This document shows, piece by piece, positions 19,561 to 28,042 of a DNA stretch of 64,000 nucleotides (position 1 is the stretch's first letter; each line of letters starts with the position of its first letter). The notes beneath the pieces are model-generated. The model did no database searches. It saw only the letters and a program-made list of their open reading frames with translations, and was not told the DNA's origin. Source of the DNA: Arthrobacter sp. Hiyo4 (GTDB taxonomy: Bacteria > Actinomycetota > Actinomycetes > Actinomycetales > Micrococcaceae); the NCBI GenBank assembly GCA_002370555.1, contig AP014718.1, positions 930,001-994,000 on the forward strand. Direction: 5' to 3'. The translations under genes were made by a program, and so were the position numbers.

Positions 19561-20496
19561 TCAGTCGGGTGAGGATCCTGGATCGAAGGAAGGACCGGCC
19601 GGCAGCGTCACGGCGCCGAACAGATGTGGTCCACTGGTGGCTTTGGGGAGGAATGGCCAGGACCCGCCAAGGTCAGCCGCCCCCTCGGACCCTCCGGCCG
19701 ACCCGGAATTGGCCGTCCCGGCGCCATTGGCCAGGGCCGGGGGAATTTCCAGCACAGGGTTTTGCGGCCCGTTTTTGGGACCGGAAGCGCTTGCCGTTGC
19801 CTCCGGGATGGAGGCCAAGCCTGAGCGGTCCTGGGCCGGGCCGAAGCCGAACCTCGGGGCGTTGGTCGCCGCCAGGCCCACCGGCCCGGCCGGTGCCCGG
19901 CTAACGCTTGCATTGCTGCCCTCCGCAACCGCGCTCGACGCCGGGAGGCTGGGAGCCGCCGTTGGCACCGGGCCGGGTGCCGGCGTCGTACGCGGTGGCC
20001 CGCCAGGCAGCGGCGGCATGCCGGGAACGGGCAGCAGTTCGGGAACGGACAGGGCTCCAGGCAGGAGCGGCGGCAACTGCTCAGGCAGTGGCAGGACATC
20101 GGGGAGGGGAAGCGGGAGGGGCTCCTGTACCAGCGGCAGATCGGGAAGCTCGGGGACCAGGGCAGTTGCAGTATCAACAGTGCCGGTGACCGCCGGCACC
20201 GCGGGGGCAGCCAACGCGTTTGCGGCGGCTGCGGCCGTATCCGCCAAGGACGTTGCGGTTGCGAATGCAGTTCCGCCTGAGCTCACAAGGACGGGAGGCG
20301 CCGGAACAGGACGGGGTTCCGCAAGAACGGACGAAACGGGCTTCAGAAGGCCTCCGGCATCCGGGACGGGGCTTGATGCGGTGGCTGTTCCCGCTCCCCA
20401 CACGAGCCACGCCAAGGCGGTCAGGATGGCCAACAGGACGGGCCGCGACGCCGAGCGGCATAGCGCCCCAGTATCGCCCCCATCCGATCCCCCCAT
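19561..20496 (-). CDS. Secreted proline-rich protein with C-terminal SFDPGSSPD
   Basis: About 311 residues. A hydrophobic signal segment (VLLAILTALAWLVWGAGTAT, then ASS) is followed by low-complexity Pro/Leu/Ala sequence, including LVQEPLPLPLPDVLPLPEQL. It ends with SFDPGSSPD and a stop. The exact start is unsure: the frame opens with ATG at 20496, while an ATG near 20484 behind GGGGGA gives a better basic n-region but needs one extra base before VLLAIL. A second gene at 37.0-37.9 kb has the same build and the same C-terminal motif. I do not know the family. A cell-wall or matrix-associated role is a guess from composition only. Confidence 0.6.
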   Translation of the reverse strand: MGGSDGGDTGALCRSASRPVLLAILTALAWLVWGAGTATASSPVPDAGGLLKPVSSVLAEPRPVPAPPVLVSSGGTAFATATSLADTAAAAANALAAPAVPAVTGTVDTATALVPELPDLPLVQEPLPLPLPDVLPLPEQLPPLLPGALSVPELLPVPGMPPLPGGPPRTTPAPGPVPTAAPSLPASSAVAEGSNASVSRAPAGPVGLAATNAPRFGFGPAQDRSGLASIPEATASASGPKNGPQNPVLEIPPALANGAGTANSGSAGGSEGAADLGGSWPFLPKATSGPHLFGAVTLPAGPSFDPGSSPD

Positions 20497-20575
20497 CGCC
20501 GATTGGCATCAGCGTACGCCTGGCCCGGCCACCGTCCAGCACTAATTTGCGCGGGTTGATCTTACCCGAGAAGAA

Positions 20576-20615
20576 GCCGGTGCAGCCGTTCGCGGAACGC
20601 GGCAACTGCACCGGC
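20576..20615 (-). terminator. Inverted repeat downstream of the DUF4383-like gene
   Basis: Ten-base perfect arms GCCGGTGCAG and CTGCACCGGC are separated by 20 bases that contain a further short palindrome (GTTCGCGGAAC). It lies about 75 bases beyond the stop of the membrane-protein gene on the minus strand, and is followed there by CTTCTTCTC. Confidence 0.4.
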
Positions 20616-20690
20616 GAGTAGGACGAAAATTCAGAACTTATTGATCATTTCTCATTCGCGGCTCCTGTATCCCGGCTTGTCATTTCCGGG

Positions 20691-21149
20691 CTATTTCCTC
20701 TCGCCGGACATGCTCCTGGAGAACAGCCAGCCAGCAGCTATCATCGCTACGCCCAGCACCAGGTGGGTCCAGTTGTCAGCCATGTTGAACGACAGGAAGT
20801 TGGCCGCCGAATCAACGCCGACACTGAGCCCGAAAATGCTGAGGATGATGTACAGCGCGCCTGCTCCGATGAGGAAGTTCCGTGCGCCATGTTCGGTCCG
20901 GGACATCGCCCAGCCCGTTGCGCCGATGGCCAGCTGCACAATATTGAGCAGCATGGACACCTGGAACAGCCCAAGGAACATGGCATGGGAATCAGGTCCC
21001 AGGAACATCAATTCGCTGTACTGGGTGGTGACGCCGGGGATAAAGCCCAGGGCACCCACCACCAACAACACGATACCTACTCCCATGCCGGCATTCTGGA
21101 CGTCTGCGCGCCCAAAATGAACGTGTGCATGTGGGGATGCGGTAGTCAT
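20691..21149 (-). CDS. DUF4383-like four-helix membrane protein
   Basis: 152 residues. The start MTTASPHAHVHFG is eight bases after GGAGG; a start five codons earlier is less likely. Four hydrophobic helices are visible: VGIVLLVVGALGFIPGV, AMFLGLFQVSMLLNIVQLAI, FLIGAGALYIILSIFGLSVG and HLVLGVAMIAAGWLF. The loops TTQYSELMFLGPDSHAMFLG and FNMADNWTHL resemble the DUF4383 family of actinobacterial membrane proteins, whose function is unknown. The gene stands alone, with its promoter in the region shared with the divergent perM-like gene. Confidence 0.7.
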   Translation of the reverse strand: MTTASPHAHVHFGRADVQNAGMGVGIVLLVVGALGFIPGVTTQYSELMFLGPDSHAMFLGLFQVSMLLNIVQLAIGATGWAMSRTEHGARNFLIGAGALYIILSIFGLSVGVDSAANFLSFNMADNWTHLVLGVAMIAAGWLFSRSMSGERK

Positions 21150-21451
21150 TTTTTCTGCCTCCAACCACTGATTGCGGACATTCCAATTTTACGGCGGACG
21201 CGTGGAAAAGCGCCGAATCAGGCCCGGATGGGGATTTCTGCCCCGGTGGTGGTCGGCCGGTGAACAGGGACAGGCAGCGCAAACATGGTGTGTCCGCGGG
21301 AGCCGGGCCGGATGGCCTGCCCCCACCTCCGGACCGGTCGCGGGTTCGCGATCAGCGCGGCGGACTACGAACTCTGGTGAGGCGCGTCTCGCAGGGGAAT
21401 GAGCCTGTCGAAGCCCGGTCCGGAGCCCCGGCCGTGACACGATGGGACACG

Positions 21452-22766
21452 ATGAAACTGCGCGCTGATCAGACCGGAGACCGAGGCCTTCCCATGCCCT
21501 TGTGGTTGCAGGGAGGACTCGAAACAGCTCAGGCTGCCATCATCTCCGCGCTCCTGGTGGTGGTTCCCATCGTGGCCGTGTGGGCCACCGCGGGCTTCCG
21601 GAACACCGCCTTTGATGCCCTGGCCCGCCTCGCCGGCCAGGCCTGGCTTCTGATTCACGGGGTGCCGCTGCAGCTCGCCGTGGTGTCCGGCGAGGCTGGT
21701 GCCGCCGGCAGCCCAGGCTCCGGCCTGCTGACCCTGGTGCCCCTCGGCCTGACCCTGATCCCGTTTTTGCTCGCCTGGCGTGCGGGGCGGCGCCTGGCCC
21801 GGCCTCCTATACGGACCAGCTGTGGCAGGCGCTGCTCGGGTCCTGGGTGGTCTACTCGGCGTTCGGCGCTGCCACCGGCTTTGTGTGCCGCACGGCCGAC
21901 GTCGTCATTAACATCTGGTGGGCAATGCTCATCCCGCTCATGCCGTTCGCCCTCGGCATGGTGATCGGCGCCCGCCGCGAGGCAGGCTCCTGGAGCCGGC
22001 TGATCGGCGTCGACGCCGTTGACTGGATCTCGCGCACCAGCCAGCATTCCCGCTGGGCCGGCTCCTATTTGGGCTCCGCGGCTAGGGCAGGATTTGTGGC
22101 GCTGTCTGCTTCATTGGCGCTCGCCGGTGTGCTCCTGGCCGTGGATCTCTTTATCCACTGGAACCTGGTGATTGCTGTCTATGAGGCGCTCGACGCCGGC
22201 GCGGTAGGGGTGCCGCCCTCACCATCGCGCAGCTTGGGTATCTGCCCAACCTTGTGGTTTTTGCGCTGGCCTGGGTCTCGGGCTCGGGCTTCGCCCTGGG
22301 CGTGGGCTCGCAGGTGGGGCCGCTGGGCACCGCCACCGGGCCGCTGCCGTCCATCCCGGTCTTCGCCGCTATCCCGTCGGGCCCGTTGGACTACGGGTTC
22401 GTGGCGCTGGTGCTGCCCGTTCTGGCGGGTATCCTGGCCGGCTGGTGGTTCCTGCGCGAAGGCGAAAACCACTTCGACGAGTGGCTCTCCATCAAGATTG
22501 ACGCGCGCTGGTTCACGGCCACGGTGTCCACCCTTGCCCTCGGCGCGCTGGTCGGGGTTGTGTCCGGGCTGCTGGCCGCGGGCCTGGCCTGGCTGGCCCG
22601 CGGCTCCGCCGGGCTGGGCCGCCTCACGGACATCGGACCCGACCCCTTGTGGATGGGACTCTGGATTGCCGCGGAGGTGGGCATCGGCGTCGTGATCGGT
22701 TACGCAGCCGGACCGTGGCTGGAACGCCAGCAGCACGTGTATGAGGAAGTGGAACTGGCCCGCTGA
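21452..22766 (+). CDS. perM: PerM-like (DUF6350) cell-division membrane protein, frameshifted
   Basis: About 438 residues, mostly hydrophobic, with about nine membrane helices. Segments such as AQAAIISALLVVVPIVAVWA, GLLTLVPLGLTLIPFLLAWR, LVVFALAWVSGSGFALGVGS and DYGFVALVLPVLAGILAG fit the DUF6350/PerM family. Location supports this: in mycobacteria and relatives perM lies directly before purN and purH, as here. PerM helps stabilise the divisome in mycobacteria. Frame breaks near 21793 (GGCCCGGCC, one G short) and 22206 (GTAGGGGTG, one G short) are both fixed by adding one base. The start is the ATG of MKLRADQTGDRG. No clear ribosome site is seen. Confidence 0.75.
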
Positions 22767-22807
22767 CTTCCGCGGCTGCTGCCAGCGTCCTGCTATGGGT
22801 GTGACTG

Positions 22808-23236
22808 CTACCGGAGACCCGGCAGCGAGCTTTCCAGCTGGACCTGGCAATTGGAGAGCGCCCGGTCGGTAAGGGCCTCGCGTGAGCAAGTCTGGAAGTC
22901 CTGGACCTGGCGGAAAAACAGCGCCGTGGCGAGGATGACCAGCAGCATGATCAGCGATACCACCAGCCCCGAGATGGTGCCGAACAGGACCAGCTTGGAC
23001 TCCTTGAGCCTGGCCGTCCTGACCAGCAGAAGGATACCCAGCACAAAGCTCGCCGCGGTCAGGATGCCGGTGAGCCAGAGGTAGCTGACGTCGAGCTGGT
23101 AGACGAAGAAGGCGCCCAGCACGGTGACAATGAAGATCCGGAACAGGTTGCGGGTTTTGGTGAGCGAGTCCTTGGCGGCGTCGCTGAGCGGCTGTTTGGT
23201 CCGTTGCTGGCCAGCCGGTTCCGGGGTGTTGTTCAT
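22808..23236 (-). CDS. Small membrane protein of unknown function
   Basis: 142 residues. A polar N-terminus (MNNTPEPAGQQRTKQPLSDA) is followed by three hydrophobic segments (IFIVTVLGAFFVYQL, LWLTGILTAASFVLGILLLV, LVLFGTISGLVVSLIMLLVI) and a C-terminal outside segment with two cysteines (FQTCSREALTDRALSNCQVQ) that could form a disulfide. It is convergent with the perM-like gene and divergent from purN, from which 39 bases separate it. I know similar proteins as conserved actinobacterial genes beside purN but not their role. Confidence 0.65.
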   Translation of the reverse strand: MNNTPEPAGQQRTKQPLSDAAKDSLTKTRNLFRIFIVTVLGAFFVYQLDVSYLWLTGILTAASFVLGILLLVRTARLKESKLVLFGTISGLVVSLIMLLVILATALFFRQVQDFQTCSREALTDRALSNCQVQLESSLPGLR

Positions 23237-23275
23237 GTTTTCCAGCCTACGCGAGCGTGCCCATAAGCTAGACCC

Positions 23276-23857
23276 ATGCGCATCGTAGTCCTCGTTTCCG
23301 GTACCGGGTCCAATCTCCAGTCAGTCATCGACGCCGTCAAGGCTGGGGAGCTGGACGTGGCAATCGCCGCGGTGGGTGCCGACCGGGAGGGGACCTACGG
23401 CGTCGAACGTTCCTCGGAAGCCGGACTGGAGACCTTTGTGGTCAACTTCAACTCGTTCCCCACCCGCGACGAATGGGATGCCGCACTGACCGCCCGCGTG
23501 GCGTCCTATGCCCCGGACGTGGTGGTCTCCTCCGGCTTTATGCGTATCGTCAGCGCCGACTTCATCGCAGCCTTCCACGGCAAGTACCTCAACACCCACC
23601 CGGCCCTGCTGCCTGCTTTCCCAGGCGCCCACGGCGTGCGCGATGCGATGGCCTACGGCGTGAAAGTCACCGGCTGCACGGTGCACTGGGCTGACGCCGG
23701 GGTGGACACCGGGCCCATCATCGCCCAGGAAGCCGTCACGGTTGAACCGGGCGACACCGAGGAATCCCTGCACGAACGCATCAAGGTGGTGGAGCGCCGC
23801 CTCCTGGTCAACACCCTGGCAGCCCTCGCCGCCGCCCCTAACCCCTACCCCAACTAA
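23276..23857 (+). CDS. purN: Phosphoribosylglycinamide formyltransferase (GART)
   Basis: 193 residues, intact and of normal length. It uses 10-formyl-tetrahydrofolate to formylate GAR, the third step of purine synthesis. Motifs include MRIVVLVSGTGSNLQSVIDA for phosphate binding, SGFMRIVSADFI, NTHPALLPAFPGAHGVRDAM with the catalytic Asn and His, and GVDTGPIIAQEAV with the catalytic Asp. Its usual partner purH lies 4.2 kb further on, separated by an IS element, a DUF559-like gene and a transporter. Its substrate donor pathway (purU, glyA, folD) is also in the window. Confidence 0.93.
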   Translation: MRIVVLVSGTGSNLQSVIDAVKAGELDVAIAAVGADREGTYGVERSSEAGLETFVVNFNSFPTRDEWDAALTARVASYAPDVVVSSGFMRIVSADFIAAFHGKYLNTHPALLPAFPGAHGVRDAMAYGVKVTGCTVHWADAGVDTGPIIAQEAVTVEPGDTEESLHERIKVVERRLLVNTLAALAAAPNPYPN

Positions 23858-23874
23858 CACGAAAGTATGGCGGG

Positions 23875-25113
23875 TCAGGCTGCGGTGGCGGGCGTGATGG
23901 TGACGTCGTAGCCGAGGCTGATGAGTTTGTTGATGGCGTTGTTTTTGGCCTTGATCGGGTTGATCCGCGTGTAGTGGTCCGCGCCGGGGTCTGTATAGCA
24001 CTCGCCGTTGGCGAGCATGTGCCAGACGGCGTTCAGGATGTTGTGTTCGAGGGCGACGAGCGCCTTCGGTCGGCCGCGTCTGGCCGCGGTGCGCTGGTAT
24101 TTGGCGGCCAGGTAGGTGTCGTTGGTCCGTGCGGCGGACATGGCCGCTATGCCGAGGGCTGCTTTGAGGTATTTGTTGCCGGGCAGGATGTGGGCGGATT
24201 TGATCCGTCCGGCTGATTCGTTGGCGCCGGGACAGACGCCGGCCCAGGACGCGAGCCGGCCGGGTGTTTCGAAGACGCTCATGTCCGCGCCGGTTTCGGC
24301 GATGATGACGTCGGCGACGTTGAGAGAGACTCCGGGGATGGTGGCCAGGGCTTCCCTGGCGTCACGAAAGGGTTCCATCGCCTCCTCGATCCGTGCGGTG
24401 AGTGAGTCGATGATGCGGGTCTGGGCATCGATCTGGTCCAGATGCAGCCGGGTCATGAAGGCATGGTGGGGTTTGAACCTGCCGGTGAGTGCGTCGACGA
24501 GGGCGGGGATTTTGGAGCGCAGCCTTCCCTTGGCCAGCGCGGCGAGGACTTCCGGGTCGCGTTCACCCTGGATGAGGGCGTCGAGCATCGCCCGGGACGA
24601 GACCCCGGTCAGGTCTGAGACCACCGAGGAGAGTTTGATCCCGGATCCTTCCAGGAACTTCTCCAGGCGTTGGATTTCACGGACCCGGTCACGGGTGGCG
24701 GTTGCCCGCGCCCGGGTGAGGTCCCGCAGGTCGCGGATCGGTTCGGGCGGGACGAACGAGGCCCGCAGCAGTCCGTGCGCACCGAGTTGGGCGAGCCAGG
24801 CAGCGTCGGAAACGTCTGTTTTGCGTCCCGGGATGTTCCTGGCCGACTTGGCGTTGACCAGCATCACCGGCAGCGTCTCTTCGAACACGTAGAAGAACGG
24901 CTTCCAGTAATCGCTGGTCGCTTCCATCACCACGGTGGTCACATGCTCGCGTTCCAGGAACTCCCGCAGCTCAAGAATCTGCGCCGTGGTCGCACCCCAG
25001 GTGGTCACCGTCGAGGTGTACGTCCCGGCGCGTGGACCCGGGACCCGCAGACAGAGCTTCGCGTCGCGTTTGGAAATATCCAAACCGGCGGCCCGCTCGT
25101 GAACAATATCCAT
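23875..25113 (-). CDS. IS110-family transposase (DEDD recombinase)
   Basis: 412 residues, starting MDIVHERAAGLDISKRDAKL seven bases after AGGAGG. The RuvC-like DEDD domain shows the first Asp in AAGLDISKRD, Glu in VVMEATSDYWKPFF and the Asp pair in GRKTDVSDAAWLAQLG. A coiled segment (RATATRDRVREIQRLEKFLE) follows. The C-terminal Transposase_20 domain includes ALATIPGVSLNVADVIIAET and the catalytic-serine region LASWAGVCPGANESAGRIKS. Members of this family cut and join DNA guided by a bridge RNA from the element's own non-coding end. All motifs are intact, so it may be active. Confidence 0.93.
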   Translation of the reverse strand: MDIVHERAAGLDISKRDAKLCLRVPGPRAGTYTSTVTTWGATTAQILELREFLEREHVTTVVMEATSDYWKPFFYVFEETLPVMLVNAKSARNIPGRKTDVSDAAWLAQLGAHGLLRASFVPPEPIRDLRDLTRARATATRDRVREIQRLEKFLEGSGIKLSSVVSDLTGVSSRAMLDALIQGERDPEVLAALAKGRLRSKIPALVDALTGRFKPHHAFMTRLHLDQIDAQTRIIDSLTARIEEAMEPFRDAREALATIPGVSLNVADVIIAETGADMSVFETPGRLASWAGVCPGANESAGRIKSAHILPGNKYLKAALGIAAMSAARTNDTYLAAKYQRTAARRGRPKALVALEHNILNAVWHMLANGECYTDPGADHYTRINPIKAKNNAINKLISLGYDVTITPATAA

Positions 25114-25398
25114 GACATATCCTCCTGACACCTTGAATCTTCAAAATGGTGGCGTCTGCTACGGGGAGGACAGGGAAAATATTCAGGAATCTAACACTCG
25201 TGCTCAACGGCAACAATCCACGGTTCCCGTGGAAGTCCTCCGCGCCACGCTAACTAACGGACTCAAGGCACCAAGTTGGGTCGGCGTCGACCGTGGCAGA
25301 CACCTCCATGATCCGCCAGCCACGACCGGCCCGCCAGAGACCGAACGTGGACGAGAACAACTTTCCCCGCCCACGGAGCGCCGGCGGCGCTGAACCGC
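25114..25398 (-). ncRNA. Candidate bridge-RNA region of the IS110 element
   Basis: This non-coding leader lies directly upstream of the transposase, where IS110-group elements encode their bridge RNA. On the minus strand it contains a clear hairpin (CCACGG, GAA, CCGTGG) and several shorter inverted repeats. I cannot define the target and donor loops by eye, so this is inference from position and family. Confidence 0.35.
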
Positions 25399-25457
25399 TA
25401 ACTGGCATTTAACGTCGTCATTCGCAGTTTTCACGACGTTATCTGTCAGTCAGTTGG
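25399..25457 (+). repeat. Palindromic repeat, copy 1 (TAACGTCGTCATTCGC type)
   Basis: The copy begins AACTGGCATTTAACGTCGTC, holds ATTCGC and TTTTCACGACGTTAT, and ends CAGTTGG. Its two halves are partly complementary. Copy 2 at 26456-26512 is the same element in reverse orientation and copy 3 at 54544-54611 is in this orientation. Copies 1 and 2 bracket the DUF559-like gene as inverted repeats. Confidence 0.75.
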
Positions 25458-25520
25458 ATGCGGAGGATCCGTCCTGTGGATAACTTCTGAGCAGACGAGA
25501 AGAATTTGCAACCATGAGGA

Positions 25521-26456
25521 ATGAGAAATCCTCGCCCCCTACCCGTTGAGCTAAGCGCGGTTCCCTTCACAGTCTACGAAGCGGCCGACGCCGGGGTCAG
25601 CGCAGGGCGGCTGAGGCATCGCGGGCTGAGCATCCCCAGCCGTGGCGTGCGTATCCCGGCACAGCTGGCAGCTCTGGACCCCCTTGCCAGGGTCCGTCCC
25701 TATACGATCGTGACTCCGTTTTCGGCAGCCTCCCACGCGACAGCTTTCACGTTGTGGAACTTGCCGGAATTTCTCCCCGGCAGCGACGACGGAAGGATCC
25801 ACATCTCGCGTCCGGATACGATGGCGATCGTACGTCGCACCGGAGTGGTCGGGCATGTTGGCCAATTCTTTGCCGACGAAATTGTCACCCTCAACGGCCT
25901 GTTGATTACCTCCCGGACCCGGACGTGGCTGGATTGCGCCCGGAAGATGAGCGTCGCCGAACTGACGGTGGTTGCCGACCACTTACTGAGGATTCCCAGG
26001 CCTGATTTCGAGTGCAGATCCGGGCCGTATGCCAGGCCGGCGGACCTTGCTGAAATGCTCGACCGGCACAAAGGAACGCCCGGCATTCAGAAGGCGCGCC
26101 GTGCCCTTGAGCAGGCCCGGATCGGGTCCGACTCCGCCCCGGAAACAAAACTGAGGCTGGCACTCGAGTACCGCGGACTGCCGGAACCGCAACTGAACAT
26201 TCCCGTGGAACTGGGTACCGGCGTCGTGCGTCAATCGGATCTCGCCTATCCGGAACAACGCGTGGCGGTGGAATACGAAGGAGAGGGCCATTCCGAGACG
26301 GCGCAGATCGTCCGCGACATTGCCCGCGAAGAGGACTTTGCCAGGGCGGGGTGGATGCTGGTCCGGATCTCGAGACGGCACATGGAGGACGAAGCCCGGG
26401 CCGCCATCGCCAAGGTCCGTTCAGCCCTGATGAACCGCGGCTGGTCGCCGAAGTGA
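25521..26456 (+). CDS. DUF559-like endonuclease-fold protein of unknown role
   Basis: 311 residues. The N-terminal half looks like a small winged helix followed by a beta-rich domain (TIVTPFSAASHATAFTLWNL). The C-terminal half matches the Vsr/DUF559-type nuclease fold common in actinobacteria: SAPETKLRLALEYRGLPEPQ, QSDLAYPEQRVAVEYEGEGH, and ARAGWMLVRIS. Asp in SDLAYP and Glu in VAVEYEGEGH would be the metal ligands. Some related proteins sit in type IV toxin-antitoxin or restriction settings, but no partner is beside it. The stop codon is the first part of repeat copy 2, and copy 1 lies 63 bases upstream, so the gene is framed by inverted repeats. Confidence 0.6.
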   Translation: MRNPRPLPVELSAVPFTVYEAADAGVSAGRLRHRGLSIPSRGVRIPAQLAALDPLARVRPYTIVTPFSAASHATAFTLWNLPEFLPGSDDGRIHISRPDTMAIVRRTGVVGHVGQFFADEIVTLNGLLITSRTRTWLDCARKMSVAELTVVADHLLRIPRPDFECRSGPYARPADLAEMLDRHKGTPGIQKARRALEQARIGSDSAPETKLRLALEYRGLPEPQLNIPVELGTGVVRQSDLAYPEQRVAVEYEGEGHSETAQIVRDIAREEDFARAGWMLVRISRRHMEDEARAAIAKVRSALMNRGWSPK

Positions 26457-26512
26457 CTGGCACATAACGTCGTGAAAATCGCGAATGACGACGTTTAATG
26501 CGAGCCAGTTGG
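26456..26512 (-). repeat. Palindromic repeat, copy 2 (inverted relative to copy 1)
   Basis: On the minus strand it reads CCAACTGGCTCGCATTAAAC then GTCGTCATTCGCGATTTTCACGACGTTATGTGCCAGT, matching copy 1 closely. It starts at the last base of the DUF559-like stop codon. The MFS transporter gene ends 36 bases further on. Confidence 0.75.
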
Positions 26513-26547
26513 GAGGGTGGCGGGGAGAGTAAAAGGCGACGCCGGGG

Positions 26548-27900
26548 CTACTCGAGGCGGCGCTGCTTGGTTTCGGGGGAGAAGAACGCCATCCACAGGA
26601 CGGCCACCAGCACCAGCCCGCCGGCCAGGGCGAAGGACGTGGCCAGGCCCAGCTCGGGCCAGAAGTAGTTCGCAAATATCAGGGGCCCAAAACCAGCCCC
26701 CAGCCGCGAAAATGTTGATGCCCAGCCGAAACCCGTGCCGCGGAGCTCGGTGGGGTACAGCTCAGACACGTACGCGTAGAGCACCGGAATCGCTATCTGC
26801 ACCACAAAGCCGAATACCAGCAGCCAGAAAACGGCTGCCGTGGGGATGTCCACCACAATCGCCACGATCACCAGGGTCAGCGCGGACAGCGGCCCGGTGA
26901 TGGCCAGGATCCATTTGCGGCCCACACGCTCCACAAGCAGTGCGGCAACAACCACACCCAAGAGCCCAACAGCCGCCATGGAAGCCGTGGTCACAAACGC
27001 CTTGTATTCGGCGAAGCCAGCGCCGATCAGGATCCGCGGCATCCACGTCAGGGACAGGTAGTAGACCAGCAGGATGCTGAAGAACAGGGCCCATGCCGCG
27101 GTGGTGATCTTCCAGTTGAACGCCCACACCAGCCGCAGCTGGTGCCACGCGCTGCCGGCGGAGAGCCGCGGCACTTCCTGCGCGTCAGGCAGGCTGTAGG
27201 CGCGGGGTTCGGCGCCGGTGGCTGCCACCAGGCCGTCGATGACCTTGGCGGCCTCCTCGCGGCGGCCCTTGCGGATGAGGAACAGCGGAGACTCAGGAAC
27301 GCTGCGCCGGACCCAGAACACCAGGAGCGCGGGCAGCACCATCACCAGCATGGTCAGCCGCCAGTCGCCGAATACGGCCACTAGGCCGGCTGACACGAAG
27401 CCGGCGAGGGCCGCGCCTACCGGCCACCAGCCGTCCATTGCGGTGAGGACTTTCCCGCGCTGCTTGCGTGGCGTGAACTCACCCACCAGCGCGTAGTCCA
27501 CGGGAATGCAGCCGCCCAGACCGAACCCGGCCATAAACCGGAACACGCAGAACCAGATGAAGTCGGGGGAGAAGGCGCCCAGGACAGTGAAGAGCGAGAA
27601 GATCAACAGTGTGGCCGTAAACGCCTTCTTCCGCCCGATCGTATCCGCGATGGTTCCCCACACAAACGCGCCCAGGGCCATGCCGATCAGGTTGGACGTA
27701 CCCACCCAGGCCACCTCGCCGGGAGCCAGGGCCCAGTGCGTCGAGAGCAGCGGGATAAGGATGCCGTTGAGCGTCACGTCCCAGGCATCGAACATAAAGC
27801 CGAGGCCGCCGATCACGAAGATCCTGCCCTGGACTTTCCAACGCCAGGGCAGTTCCTGGACCACCTGTTCGCCGCTGGGCACAGTGGTGTAAGTATTCAT
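26548..27900 (-). CDS. MFS transporter of the sugar-porter type
   Basis: 450 residues, intact. The start MNTYTTVPSGEQVVQEL is five bases after AGGAGG. Twelve membrane helices are predicted, with the family signatures GTIADTIGRKKAF (loop 2-3), RFMAGFGLGGCIPVDYALVG (helix 4), RRSVPESPLFLIRKGR (after helix 6), ERVGRKWIL (loop 8-9) and YVSELYPTELRGTGFGW. The pattern fits sugar or aromatic-acid porters of the SP/AAHS group; the substrate cannot be read from sequence. It is placed between purN and purH, divergent from purH. Confidence 0.85.
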   Translation of the reverse strand: MNTYTTVPSGEQVVQELPWRWKVQGRIFVIGGLGFMFDAWDVTLNGILIPLLSTHWALAPGEVAWVGTSNLIGMALGAFVWGTIADTIGRKKAFTATLLIFSLFTVLGAFSPDFIWFCVFRFMAGFGLGGCIPVDYALVGEFTPRKQRGKVLTAMDGWWPVGAALAGFVSAGLVAVFGDWRLTMLVMVLPALLVFWVRRSVPESPLFLIRKGRREEAAKVIDGLVAATGAEPRAYSLPDAQEVPRLSAGSAWHQLRLVWAFNWKITTAAWALFFSILLVYYLSLTWMPRILIGAGFAEYKAFVTTASMAAVGLLGVVVAALLVERVGRKWILAITGPLSALTLVIVAIVVDIPTAAVFWLLVFGFVVQIAIPVLYAYVSELYPTELRGTGFGWASTFSRLGAGFGPLIFANYFWPELGLATSFALAGGLVLVAVLWMAFFSPETKQRRLE

Positions 27901-28042
27901 CGCAGCCTCCTGTGAAAACTCTAACCGTGCCCACTGACGTTCACGCTGCCGCCGGCAAGCGGGGCAAACCGCACAACACGATAAACTGGGCCCATCCCCA
28001 CCAACCGCGGCACTGTTCCGCGAGATCAGACGGAGACTTTTT

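Larger units (their letters stand above)
23858..25398 (-). mobile_element. IS110-family insertion element
   Basis: The element holds a full-length DEDD transposase and a leader of about 285 bases on its 5' side. IS110 elements have no clear terminal inverted repeats, so the ends given are estimates: one limit is the purN stop and the other the palindromic repeat that begins at 25399. The gene reads antisense to purN and sits 17 bases from its stop. It is intact, in contrast with many neighbours. Confidence 0.6.

Noticed and set aside
25114-25398. Open frames on the plus strand in the IS110 leader
   Set aside because: Short, without domains or ribosome sites. The region fits a non-coding leader.
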